Shown piece after piece: positions 31,640 through 39,905 of a stretch of DNA of 41,801 nucleotides (its first letter is position 1; each line of letters begins with the position of its first letter). This stretch comes from an uncultured Ruminococcus sp. GTDB lineage: Bacteria > Bacillota > Clostridia > Oscillospirales > Ruminococcaceae. The stretch is from NCBI GenBank assembly GCA_900543105.1, contig UQQA01000008.1, forward strand, positions 1 to 41,801, written 5' to 3'. The notes below the pieces were generated by a model. It did not search any database and was not told the origin of the DNA. It was given only the letters and a program-made list of their open reading frames with translations. Made by a program: the position numbers and the translations under genes.

Positions 31640-31777
31640 AAGTTCCTCCGAATTTGTTTTCAAATTTTATTATAGCATATTTTTTCAAATTTGAACAGTA
31701 TATTTCCTCATTTATTGTGTTTTTACTAAGAAATGCAAAAATATTTGTGCAAAACATACATTATACGTTTAACACCG
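31640..31777. other. Divergent promoter region between rnhA and the solute-binding protein
   Basis: A minus-strand TATAAT (plus ATTATA, about 31670) with a weak -35 (TGTTCA, 17 bp) probably serves rnhA. There is no gene or repeat in this AT-rich stretch. Confidence 0.45.
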
Positions 31778-31806
31778 TTGACAGATTTGATACACAATGC
31801 TATAAT
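31778..31806 (+). promoter_or_regulatory. Promoter of the solute-binding protein (TTGACA, 17 bp, TATAAT)
   Basis: A perfect consensus promoter with 17-bp spacing. The predicted start is about 31813, giving a 110-nt leader that carries the operator described next. Confidence 0.85.
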
Positions 31807-31835
31807 ATTGGTATATCAAATGTAAGCTATGTGCA

Positions 31836-31878
31836 TTTGCCCATAAATATGGAAACGTTTTCAGAAATTATGGGCAAA
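31836..31878 (+). promoter_or_regulatory. cre-like operator nested in a perfect 11-bp inverted repeat
   Basis: ATGGAAACGTTTTCA (31849-31863) fits the CcpA cre consensus WTGNAANCGNWNNCW at every position, and would also suit another LacI-family regulator. It is centred inside TTTGCCCATAA (31836-31846)/TTATGGGCAAA (31868-31878). The site lies downstream of the transcription start, as a roadblock or a leader hairpin would. Confidence 0.7.
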
Positions 31879-31924
31879 GATTTACGCCAAATATGTACAT
31901 ACCATTTTTAAGGAGGAATTTTTC

Positions 31925-33301
31925 TTGAAAAACTATCAGAAAACAGCTGCCGCTGCTCTCGCAGTGCTTATGACAATGAGCCTTGCAGCCTGCGGAAACG
32001 GCGGTTCGGAAAGCACTGATACAACTGCTGACATCACTACGACTTCAAAGACTGAATGGACCGGCGACAACATCGAGGTTTCCGACGACGGCGCACTTTC
32101 CACGGAGGTTGATATAAAGGGCAAGACCCTCAAATGGATGGGTATTTACGACCTTAACCCCACCAATGATTCACCCGAGCGTTCCGCTGAACTCGCACTT
32201 TTCGAGGATACATACGGCGCTTCGATCGAATATATCCCGACGACCTCCGACAAGCGTTTCGACGACCTCGCAACCTCTATCCTCGGCGGTACTTCGCCCG
32301 ATATCTTCATCTACGAATGGCGTACATTCCCTTATGATATCTCCAAGAACCAGTATCAGCCTATCGATTCCCTCATCGACTGGGAAGACCCGATGTGGGC
32401 TGACGTAAAGGATCAGGCTGACAAGTACATCTGGAAGGGCGAACACTACATCGCTCCTCTCGGCTATGCTTTCAACGACACGCAGATCCTTATGTACAAC
32501 ACAGACACAGTTGAAGCTAACGGCTTCGATGATCCTTATGAGCTTTATACAGAGGGCAAGTGGGACTGGAACACCTTCACCGATATGATGAAGACCTACG
32601 TTGAAAACAACCCCGACAACTACGGCATCGGCGGCTGGTGGTCGAATGCGTTCGTTTACACCGCAGGCGACACAATGGTAACTTATGACGGTGAAAAGTT
32701 CCACAACAATATGAACAGCGCAAAGATCGAACGTGCACAGGCTGTACTCGAAGATATCTTCAAGAGCAACCTCATCAAGCGCGGCTGGATCGGACCTGAA
32801 GCTGCATTCGTAAGCGATGATATGCTCTTCTACGGAATGGGTACATGGGCATACAACGGCGCAGCACTCTCCGTTCCCGACAGCACTATCCAGATCGTTC
32901 CTCTTCCAAAGGATCCCGAGCAGGACGAAAACTTCGTATCCGCAAAGATCAATGCATATATGTGGGTAAGAGGTTCTGAAAACGGCGACGTTGTAAAGGC
33001 TTGGCTCGACTGCAACAGACTTGTAAACTATGATTCCAAGTACACCGAAGCAACCAAGCAGAAGTTCCTCGAGAACAACGCAGGCTGGACCTCTGAGATG
33101 TACGATATCGCAATGGACTTCTACGATCCCGACAAGTTCACAATGACCTATGACTACGGCTATGGTTTAAGCACACTCATGGGCGATGAAGTTATGAGTA
33201 TCCTCTATGAGGGCATTGCTAACGAGCAGTCCGAAAACTGGGTTCAGACCCGTGATACATACTCATCCGTTGTTGATGAAGAGATCGCCGTTTACGACTG
33301 A
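31925..33301 (+). CDS. Extracellular solute-binding lipoprotein, ABC sugar-type
   Basis: A 458-residue substrate-binding protein of the bacterial type 1 extracellular family that feeds carbohydrate ABC importers. It has a lipoprotein signal ending SLAACGN (lipid Cys about 22), a short Thr-rich linker, and binding-lobe segments such as YEWRTFPYDISKNQYQPIDSLIDW and APLGYAFNDTQILMYNTDTVEANGF. The start is TTG at 31925 after AAGGAGG. No permease or ATPase gene adjoins it, so it is an orphan at this locus. The cre-like operator suggests sugar-dependent control. The ligand cannot be named. Confidence 0.9.
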   Translation: MKNYQKTAAAALAVLMTMSLAACGNGGSESTDTTADITTTSKTEWTGDNIEVSDDGALSTEVDIKGKTLKWMGIYDLNPTNDSPERSAELALFEDTYGASIEYIPTTSDKRFDDLATSILGGTSPDIFIYEWRTFPYDISKNQYQPIDSLIDWEDPMWADVKDQADKYIWKGEHYIAPLGYAFNDTQILMYNTDTVEANGFDDPYELYTEGKWDWNTFTDMMKTYVENNPDNYGIGGWWSNAFVYTAGDTMVTYDGEKFHNNMNSAKIERAQAVLEDIFKSNLIKRGWIGPEAAFVSDDMLFYGMGTWAYNGAALSVPDSTIQIVPLPKDPEQDENFVSAKINAYMWVRGSENGDVVKAWLDCNRLVNYDSKYTEATKQKFLENNAGWTSEMYDIAMDFYDPDKFTMTYDYGYGLSTLMGDEVMSILYEGIANEQSENWVQTRDTYSSVVDEEIAVYD

Positions 33302-33320
33302 TAAACACAATTGAATATAA

Positions 33321-33354
33321 AAGCGGTTCGGTCAAGCTCCGAACCGCTTTTTTT
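33321..33354 (+). terminator. Terminator after the solute-binding protein
   Basis: AAGCGGTTCGG pairs with CCGAACCGCTT and is followed by TTTTT. The single-gene unit ends here. Confidence 0.9.
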
Positions 33355-33411
33355 GATTGAAAGACAGTTGATACCAATATTATACTAATTCTTGATCAGA
33401 GCGCAGACCGC

Positions 33412-36021
33412 TTATTTTGTCTTTTTTACAGACGAAACGACCGCTTTAACGATCTGAATGAGTACCATTGAACCGAAGCTTAAGCCATAGACCGCACCGA
33501 TCAATACGCCCGACATTCCGTTTTCGATGCGGAACAGTTCATGCAGTCCGGGGATCCACAGCACGGCATTTATCAGCACCATACCCGCCAGAAATGCCAT
33601 GACCGCATATTTATTGTCCCACATACGCTTTGTGAAGAGTACCGGCTTCTCTGACTTACAGCTGAATCCGTGAAACAGACGGGACATACACAGCGTGGCA
33701 AATGCCATTGTCATGGCAGCACCTGCATTGTGTGCGCCCTGATAGAAATATCCCAGCAGAAATGCACTTATGGCTGCGATGCTGATGATAATACCCGAAT
33801 ATCCCACCTTTGCCAGAAAATCCTTTGTCAGGATCGATTCATTCGACGGACGGGGGCTTTTTTTCATCACATCATCGGAATACGGTTCAAGTCCAAGAGC
33901 GATCGCAGGGAGCGAGTCCGTCAGCAGATTGATAAACAGCAGGTGGATCGGTGCAAACGGAACAGGAAGTCCTGCCAGAGAGCAGAACAGAACAGCGATG
34001 ATACCAGCCAGATTGCCTGACAACAGGAACAGGATAGCTTTTTTGATATTCTCATAGATGTTTCTTCCGTAATTCACCGCCTTGACGATAGTGGCAAAGT
34101 TATCATCGGTCAGAACCATGTCTGCTGCGTCCTTTGCAACCTCTGTACCGGTAATGCCCATGGCAACGCCAACATCTGCCTGCTTGAGCGCAGGTGCATC
34201 ATTTACGCCGTCACCGGTCATGGCAACGATATTGCCCCGCTTCTGCCATGCGCGGACAATGCGGATCTTGTGTTCAGGCGTAACACGGGCATAAACGGAT
34301 TTGTCTTTCACAAGATCCACCAGCTGATCGTCGGTATATGCGTCCAGAACAGCACCCTCAACAGCTTCTTCCCTGCGTTCCAGAATGCCGATCTCCTTTG
34401 CGATCGCAGAAGCTGTGACAATATGATCGCCGGTTATCATTATCGGTTTGATGCCGGCTGCCTTACACTCTGCAACCGCCTGTCCCGACTCTTTTCGGGG
34501 CGGATCCATTTCAGCGATCAATCCCAGATAAGTCAGATCGTTTTCATCTGTTACATCAAGTGCTTCTCCGCAAAATGTTTTTTCGGCAAAGCACAGCACA
34601 CGAAGTCCCTGTTCTGACAGCTCCTCCGACCGTTCCCTGATCGCCTTTTTCTCCTCATCGGAGATCAGCATACGCTCCAGCAGTACATCTGTTGCACCCT
34701 TGGTATACATCTTCCGCATATCGCCGCACCGATTCAGCGTTGACATCAGCTTTCGCTCGGAGTCAAAGGGGATCTCCCCGACACGTGGGTGATCCGTGCG
34801 CATTTTCTTATCCGACAGTCCGCAGTCCTGCGCAAACCTCACCAGAGCCGTTTCGGTAGGGTCGCCGATCTCTGTTCCGTCCTGACAGGAAGCGTCACTG
34901 CACAGCAACGATGCCGCGATCAGCTCCCGAACATTCGGATCTTCCGTACTTACACTGTCCGCATCTATGATCTGCTCCCGTACCGAGATCTTCCGAACGG
35001 TCATTTTATTCTGGGTCAGCGTGCCGGTCTTATCCGAGCAGATAACCGACACAGAACCAAGCCCCTCGACCGCCCGTAGTTTTCGCATAATTGCGTGTTC
35101 CCGTGACATTCTTTGCGTGCCGAAAGACAGCACGATGGTAACAATGGAGCTGAGTGCCTCGGGGATCGCCGCAACTGCCAGCGCAATGGCAAACATCAGT
35201 GAATCCATAACTGTATCAGCGCTGATGCTCTCCACCCTTAGCATACTCAGTACAAATACCAGTACGGAAACGAGCAGGATCGCAATTGAAAGCCGTTTTC
35301 CGAATTGATCCAGTGTGATCTGAAGCGGTGTTTTCCGTGCCTCTGCGTTATGGATAAGTGATGCTATCTTTCCCACCTCGGTCTGCATTCCCACATCGGT
35401 GACAATATATGCACCTCTGCCATAAGAAACAAATCCGCCCGAATACACCATATTTTTCCGCTCTGCCAAAGGCACATCACCGCCAATGGGGTCTATGGAT
35501 TTTTCAACATCGGTACTCTCTCCCGTCAGCGCACTTTCGTTTGTGCGGAGCGAAGCACATTCGATCAGCCTGCCGTCCGCAGGGATACGGTCGCCTGCTT
35601 CCAGCAGAACCACATCTCCCACGGTGATATCCTCCGATGCAAGAACTGTCGTCTTACCGTCACGGAGCACCTTTGCCGTGGGCGAAGAAAGTTTTTTCAG
35701 ATCGGACAGCGATCGTTCCGCTTTTACCGTCTGCACGGTTCCAAGGATCGCATTCATGGTGATAACCGCAATAATAACGATAAAGCTTTCAGGGTCACCG
35801 GTAAACGCCGAGATCAGCGCCGCAATTATCAGAATTATCACCAGAAGATCCCTGAACTGCTCCAGAAAGATCAGCCAGACGGGCTTTTTTCGGGCTTCGG
35901 CAATGGCGTTTTTGCCGTATTTCTCCAGATGCTTTGCCGCTGTTTCGGAAGAAAGCCCCTCCGAACACGTTTCCAGTTCCTTACACAGTTCCTCCTGCGT
36001 CTGATGATACCATTCTTTCAT
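33412..36021 (-). CDS. P-type cation ATPase, probably Mn2+ (or Ca2+) exporter
   Basis: An 869-residue P2-type ATPase: N-terminal cation-ATPase segment, actuator TGES (166-169), PEAL in helix 4 (from 287), phosphorylation site CSDKTGTLTQ with Asp330, nucleotide domain with MYTKGATD, hinge MTGDGVNDAPALKQADVGVAMG, and helix 6 NLLTDSLPAIALGLE. The order and the NxxTD helix 6 are those of SERCA-like bacterial calcium pumps. The leader contains a yybP-ykoY riboswitch, known to sense Mn2+ and to control Mn2+ exporters including P-type ATPases such as Lactococcus YoaB. Mn2+ efflux is therefore the preferred role. ATG at 36021 has AAAGGAAA 8 nt upstream; 36030 is too close to it. Confidence 0.9.
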   Translation of the reverse strand: MKEWYHQTQEELCKELETCSEGLSSETAAKHLEKYGKNAIAEARKKPVWLIFLEQFRDLLVIILIIAALISAFTGDPESFIVIIAVITMNAILGTVQTVKAERSLSDLKKLSSPTAKVLRDGKTTVLASEDITVGDVVLLEAGDRIPADGRLIECASLRTNESALTGESTDVEKSIDPIGGDVPLAERKNMVYSGGFVSYGRGAYIVTDVGMQTEVGKIASLIHNAEARKTPLQITLDQFGKRLSIAILLVSVLVFVLSMLRVESISADTVMDSLMFAIALAVAAIPEALSSIVTIVLSFGTQRMSREHAIMRKLRAVEGLGSVSVICSDKTGTLTQNKMTVRKISVREQIIDADSVSTEDPNVRELIAASLLCSDASCQDGTEIGDPTETALVRFAQDCGLSDKKMRTDHPRVGEIPFDSERKLMSTLNRCGDMRKMYTKGATDVLLERMLISDEEKKAIRERSEELSEQGLRVLCFAEKTFCGEALDVTDENDLTYLGLIAEMDPPRKESGQAVAECKAAGIKPIMITGDHIVTASAIAKEIGILERREEAVEGAVLDAYTDDQLVDLVKDKSVYARVTPEHKIRIVRAWQKRGNIVAMTGDGVNDAPALKQADVGVAMGITGTEVAKDAADMVLTDDNFATIVKAVNYGRNIYENIKKAILFLLSGNLAGIIAVLFCSLAGLPVPFAPIHLLFINLLTDSLPAIALGLEPYSDDVMKKSPRPSNESILTKDFLAKVGYSGIIISIAAISAFLLGYFYQGAHNAGAAMTMAFATLCMSRLFHGFSCKSEKPVLFTKRMWDNKYAVMAFLAGMVLINAVLWIPGLHELFRIENGMSGVLIGAVYGLSFGSMVLIQIVKAVVSSVKKTK

Positions 36022-36055
36022 ACACTGCATTTCCTTTCTTTTTTACATAAGAGAA

Positions 36056-36123
36056 CAAAAAAACGGCGAAACCTTACGGAACAGACAGTTATCCCGTCTG
36101 TGTGCTCCGTAAAGTCTCGCCGT
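36056..36123 (-). terminator. Riboswitch-controlled terminator
   Basis: ACGGCGAGACTTTACGGA pairs with TCCGTAAGGTTTCGCCGT, with an inner stem ACAGAC/GTCTGT, followed by TTTTTTT. The left arm includes the aptamer's CGAGAC loop, so aptamer and terminator exclude each other. Confidence 0.85.
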
Positions 36124-36205
36124 TTAGATATGAAGCGGGTTATTCGCACAATAACCGTACTGACGCCGCATAAACAGGGATCGACCCTGCCAGCTACTCT
36201 CTTTT
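36056..36205 (-). ncRNA. yybP-ykoY manganese riboswitch with terminator
   Basis: Reading the minus strand, the leader begins with GAGAGTAGC (36193-36201). It continues through GTCAGTACGG and CCGCTTC to GGCGAGACTTTACGG, which are the two conserved loops of the yybP-ykoY aptamer (GAGTAG and CGAGAC) in the right order. The second loop strand is also the left arm of a long terminator (36063-36080 with 36106-36123) ending in seven T. Mn2+ binding would hold the aptamer and prevent the terminator. It lies directly before the P-type ATPase. A covariance-model search would settle it. Confidence 0.85.
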
Positions 36206-36211
36206 TTAATC

Positions 36212-36240
36212 ATTATAGCGAATACAAACCGCCCTGTCAA
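36212..36240 (-). promoter_or_regulatory. Promoter of the riboswitch-ATPase unit (TTGACA, 17 bp, TATAAT)
   Basis: Consensus promoter on the minus strand: TTGACA (36235-36240), 17 bp, TATAAT (36212-36217). Confidence 0.85.
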
Positions 36241-36344
36241 GAAATACATAGATGTTTAACAAAAAGTTCACAAGTGCGTTTGCCTCAAAGGTTCACGATT
36301 TATTTACCCGTTGATAGGCCTTGCTCATAAAACAAATGCTTATT

Positions 36345-36373
36345 GAAATATGCACATTTATATGTTATAATAA
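36345..36373 (+). promoter_or_regulatory. Promoter of the unknown membrane-protein gene
   Basis: TTGAAA is followed after 17 bp by TATAAT (about 36366-36371), then AAAGGGGC and the ATG at 36397. It is divergent from the ATPase unit. Confidence 0.6.
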
Positions 36374-36396
36374 AGAAAAAACAAAGGGGCAAAAAT

Positions 36397-37659
36397 ATGA
36401 AACCTTTATTTTCTGCGATACTTGAAACGATAGTGCTTGTTGTTTCGATATTTCTTGTAATGCTCTGCGTCAGGCTTTTCAAATACGAAAGCCCGTATGC
36501 AAATTTTAAGGAAACTCACCCGAACAGCGTTATAACCCTTGGCGAAGCGATAGGATACCTCTCCGACGGAACGACCTCGCCCGAAGCGGCGGCTGCAGAA
36601 GCGGCAGCGCATATCTTCGGCACAGCAACCGAAAAGAAGCTCCCTTTGCCGATAGCAAAAATTCTCTGCATTGAAGTCGGCGAACGCACGGCAAGGGTGC
36701 TTGAATTCTACCCGTTCATAGTTTTTCTCGCAAGCATTTTGTGCCTTATTTTCGGAATAACTCTCCCCTGCTCGCTTTACCGACACCTTGACCCTGCAAA
36801 AGCTATCAATGATTCGGTGATCGATAAAAACCGCGTTTATGTTGATGAACACGGCAGGACTTACGGCAATGTCGGCGAGACCCGTGCAGGTATCCTTAAA
36901 ATTCTTCTGTTTCTGCTGATGCTTTTCGCAGCAAATATCTGGTGTTTCTTCCTGCCTGTATTTATTGTAGCGAATTTTACAGTCGGTATAATTATGGCTG
37001 TACTTCGCCTTGTTGGAATAAACGCATCAAACTCCGCCGCTAAAGCCAAGATCGACCATACAGCAGGCAAAGACGGCAAGGACACATACAGAATAATCGT
37101 TGAAAACGGACTTTTTGCCGTATCGGGAGATGTTCACCCGAACCGCAGGATCTACTTTAAACAATACTGGAACGCAGTTATCGCAAAGCGGCTCTTTGAG
37201 CTTGACAGAGATGGTCTGCCGTTTACGAATGATGATGCAAAGGAAATGATCGTCTACGGCGATGAAGATCTTCACAAGCGTTTTGAAACAAGCCTCAAAA
37301 TGGACAAGGCGAAGCTAATGACCTCGCCGACCTCCAACGAAGCAGCCAAAAAGCTTGAGGACGAGATCAAAAGCGCCGATTATGTGTACACCTTTGTTGC
37401 AAGGGGCGCAGTAAAAGGCGAGTATATGATAATGTCGAAGTTCAGCGGCAGGTATATGCTTTTCCGCCGTGCGCTCAACTGTTCGCTTATGTTGGCAGTG
37501 ATGAAGAGCGATGCCGCAGGCGAAGATTTTGATATGATAGCCTACGGCAGATGGGAGCGCCTCGGCGAGGACGGTCAGTATCAGCTTCTGCAATATTTTA
37601 ACGGCAGAGTTGAACCTCCGCAGGGCGAGGAAAAGCCTATAAAAGTTCAGCAGACTTGA
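36397..37659 (+). CDS. Membrane protein of unknown function
   Basis: A 420-residue protein with an N-terminal transmembrane helix (about 3-28), an outer segment rich in Ala/Glu (SPEAAAAEAAAHIFG), a second helix (about 100-125, FYPFIVFLASILCLIFGI), and a close pair (about 170-205, ILLFLLMLFAANIWCFFLP). A soluble cytoplasmic C-terminal half of about 200 residues has DTYRIIVENGLFAVSGDV and YVYTFVARGAVKGEYMIMSKFSGRYML. I do not recognise a family. It stands alone between the ATPase promoter and the GH114-like gene. ATG at 36397 is set by AAAGGGGC; the longer frame from 36343 lacks a site and overlaps the promoter. GC content is like the core genes. Confidence 0.72.
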   Translation: MKPLFSAILETIVLVVSIFLVMLCVRLFKYESPYANFKETHPNSVITLGEAIGYLSDGTTSPEAAAAEAAAHIFGTATEKKLPLPIAKILCIEVGERTARVLEFYPFIVFLASILCLIFGITLPCSLYRHLDPAKAINDSVIDKNRVYVDEHGRTYGNVGETRAGILKILLFLLMLFAANIWCFFLPVFIVANFTVGIIMAVLRLVGINASNSAAKAKIDHTAGKDGKDTYRIIVENGLFAVSGDVHPNRRIYFKQYWNAVIAKRLFELDRDGLPFTNDDAKEMIVYGDEDLHKRFETSLKMDKAKLMTSPTSNEAAKKLEDEIKSADYVYTFVARGAVKGEYMIMSKFSGRYMLFRRALNCSLMLAVMKSDAAGEDFDMIAYGRWERLGEDGQYQLLQYFNGRVEPPQGEEKPIKVQQT

Positions 37660-37983
37660 ACAGAATATCATTTTCATTCGTATCTGATGCGGGGGGCGTT
37701 TTTGTTTTCGGATCATTCATAAAGCACAGCTGCCATGTGCTTACAGTATCCTCCGCCTGCGGCAAAATTTGCCGAAAAGACGTGCGCATATGCTTGTGAA
37801 GACAGATTCTCACTTAATGCACGTTTGTGGTTTACACAGATTTTGGGGAAGAGCCAGTGCATTCATTTCTCAATGCTCCGCTCTTCCCCTTTTGCATTGA
37901 CTATTACAGCTGAGTATGCTAAAACGAACACAGCATATCACTTAATTTACGGCAGATATGTCTGATTGAGAAATGGTTATTTA
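37660..37983. other. Spacer with strong hairpin terminator
   Basis: There is no gene. A strong hairpin lies at 37845-37889 (GGGGAAGAGC/GCTCTTCCCC with inner GCATT/AATGC), followed by TTTT on the plus strand. It could end the membrane-protein transcript or a small RNA. Nothing else is recognised. Confidence 0.5.
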
Positions 37984-38802
37984 TCAATCAAGCGCCAAAG
38001 AGTCAGCAAAATAGCATACATAATCATTTTCATTGCAGTAATCCATGACCTTTTCCCTCAGTTTATCGTTTGCGCCATATTCAATAAGCAAAACATCCAT
38101 ACCGTTTTGTTTGCAGACATTAAGATATTCAATAAAATACTCTCTATTCTCCCAATCATTTTCGCCAAAGGATTTATCATCGAAATTTATTGATGTAAAT
38201 ACGGTTTCCTGATTAACCGCATTTATGCAAGTTGGGATAGAGCAATTATTTATTACTTCACTTATAAACACATCGCCGCCATTCACAATTACCTTTATTC
38301 CTTTTTCAGTAAAAGCGTTGAAAATATCCAGTAACGCATTGTATATTTTCTGCTCGTGAAATACATAGTAAACATCGGTATTATCCACAAATAGTCCTGA
38401 AACTCCCTTATCCACCAGTTCATCCGCTGCTTCAACGATGTGTGTCTGCCATTTTTCTGATGATACATCTATCCACTTTTCATTATCCCAATCCTTGTAT
38501 TCGCCTATGGTAAAAGGCAAAAATTCTTCGTAATAGCTGCGAAAGTCTTCTACTGAACCAATATTAAGATAGGAATATATCTCGTTGTTTCCGTTTTGGT
38601 GTATCACATCAATGTTCTCGGCTGTCAATAATTCTGCATCAATAACAAGAACGTCATAGTTGTTTAGCGACAACAGTTTTTCCTTTTCTGCTCCGATAAA
38701 AACACCATACGGATGTCTTACATCAGTCAACTTTTCCGTTGTCTGTACCGTACAGGCTGTAAAAAAAATCACCGCAGAAATCAGAACAAGTATTTTAGTC
38801 AT
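37984..38802 (-). CDS. GH114-like lipoprotein (endo-alpha-1,4-polygalactosaminidase family)
   Basis: A 272-residue lipoprotein (MTKILVLISAVIFFTACTVQ, lipobox FTAC) whose mature part resembles the TIM-barrel GH114 family. It has LVIDAELL, EIYSYLNIGSVEDFRSYYEEF, GVSGLFVDNTDVYYVF and IKVIVNGGDVF, with conserved Asp/Glu at strand ends. Members are thought to hydrolyse galactosaminogalactan-type polysaccharide, but many bacterial ones are untested. ATG at 38802 is chosen because TAGGAG lies 10 nt upstream and the signal peptide then starts correctly; the longer frame to 38874 has no site. Codon use is AT-rich, possibly acquired. Confidence 0.75.
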   Translation of the reverse strand: MTKILVLISAVIFFTACTVQTTEKLTDVRHPYGVFIGAEKEKLLSLNNYDVLVIDAELLTAENIDVIHQNGNNEIYSYLNIGSVEDFRSYYEEFLPFTIGEYKDWDNEKWIDVSSEKWQTHIVEAADELVDKGVSGLFVDNTDVYYVFHEQKIYNALLDIFNAFTEKGIKVIVNGGDVFISEVINNCSIPTCINAVNQETVFTSINFDDKSFGENDWENREYFIEYLNVCKQNGMDVLLIEYGANDKLREKVMDYCNENDYVCYFADSLALD

Positions 38803-38977
38803 TTCTTTTTTGCTCCTAAAAAAGAATGTGCCATCTCCAAATTTATAAGGCAGATTTACACCCATTTTCATCATTATATCACAGCCCAGGTAACATTTTG
38901 ATGAGTCCAGAGCTGCTTATTCATAGTAACACAAATCAATTGAGTTATCAATAGAAACAGCAGTTCCGGCGCGGCGG

Positions 38978-39076
38978 TCATTCGGGAATGCGGCCGCTGT
39001 AGTACAGTGCGAGTTGAGGGTATATCTGCGCCCAGTCCTGCCGGCGGCCAGTCCACTTTTTGGTGATGTCCACCTC
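38978..39076 (-). pseudogene. IS256-type (mutator) transposase remnant, C-terminus
   Basis: On the minus strand one frame reads EVDITKKWTGRRQDWAQIYP and then QLALYYSGRIPE before a stop. The pattern KW-x4-QDW...QL...YY-GR is that of the last 30 or so residues of IS256-family transposases. An in-frame stop lies just upstream, so no functional gene remains. The local GC rise against AT-rich flanks supports a foreign fragment. The rest of 38803-39272 is AT-rich and empty. Confidence 0.6.
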
Positions 39077-39272
39077 TTGATTATATTATATATCTTTTGT
39101 CAAGTATGTGCATTATTTTGTTGCGTTGCTATAGTATTAGCATTATTTACAAAAAGTATAATATGGATTTTATATTATAGATAGTATATTACGGTGATTT
39201 ACCCAAAGTATAATTTATCGAGCATATACTTTTAGTTGTAAAAAACTGCTGTAAAAATGGTGTTTGTCGGGA

Positions 39273-39905
39273 TCATTTTTTCTTTTTGTAGCCGCAGTCG
39301 CAGTAAGGCCCGCCCTCTGCAAGAGTGTATTCACGGACAAAATCAGTCGTTTCGCCTGCCTCGCTCATAGTGTAGTCGAGCCTGCACATCGCAGGGGTGA
39401 GGTCGTAAATCCCAAGCTTTTTTGTAAGCTCGCATATTCCGCACTTGTAAAATCTTGCCTCGTAGCCGCTGCCGTCGGGATATTCAAATAAGTCCATATT
39501 CCATGAAAACGGGTTGCGGTCGGCGGCTTTGAGCTTGGCTGTTTTGCGCATACCATCAAGGTCTTTTTCGGTGAACTTTTTCTTTCCGCTCTTTCGGCAG
39601 AATTTTTTCATAAGCGAAGTCATCATAGAACGCTTGTAATATTCCGTCAGCCTTTCAATGTCGGGGCGCTGAGGCATATTTAGAATGAACGCACAGAGCA
39701 AAGCGCAGTTGACAAGGTTCATTTTGAAGCGGTCGGCTTTTTCAAACTCGGGAAGTTCGGAGATTATCTCCCTGTACTTCGGCTTGGCTTTTTGCCTGAC
39801 TTCATCTGCGGCTGCTTTGTCAATACCGAAAATATCGGTGAGATTTTTTGTGAACGAGCCTGAAAAGAGCGTCCACATTCCCATGGGCATACCTGCATAT
39901 TTCAT
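39273..39905 (-). CDS. L-2-amino-thiazoline-4-carboxylate hydrolase-like protein
   Basis: A 210-residue soluble protein of the ATC hydrolase family (the enzyme opening 2-amino-thiazoline-4-carboxylate towards L-cysteine in Pseudomonas). Supporting features are the helical N-terminal region, FYKCGICELTKKLGIYDLTPAMCRLDY and the C-terminal TLAEGGPYCDCGYK with its Cys pair. Distant members may have other substrates, so the reaction is not certain. Its ATG directly follows the stop of the alpha/beta hydrolase gene with no spacer. GGAGGGA lies inside that gene's end, so the two are co-translated. No terminator was seen after it. Confidence 0.72.
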   Translation of the reverse strand: MKYAGMPMGMWTLFSGSFTKNLTDIFGIDKAAADEVRQKAKPKYREIISELPEFEKADRFKMNLVNCALLCAFILNMPQRPDIERLTEYYKRSMMTSLMKKFCRKSGKKKFTEKDLDGMRKTAKLKAADRNPFSWNMDLFEYPDGSGYEARFYKCGICELTKKLGIYDLTPAMCRLDYTMSEAGETTDFVREYTLAEGGPYCDCGYKKKK

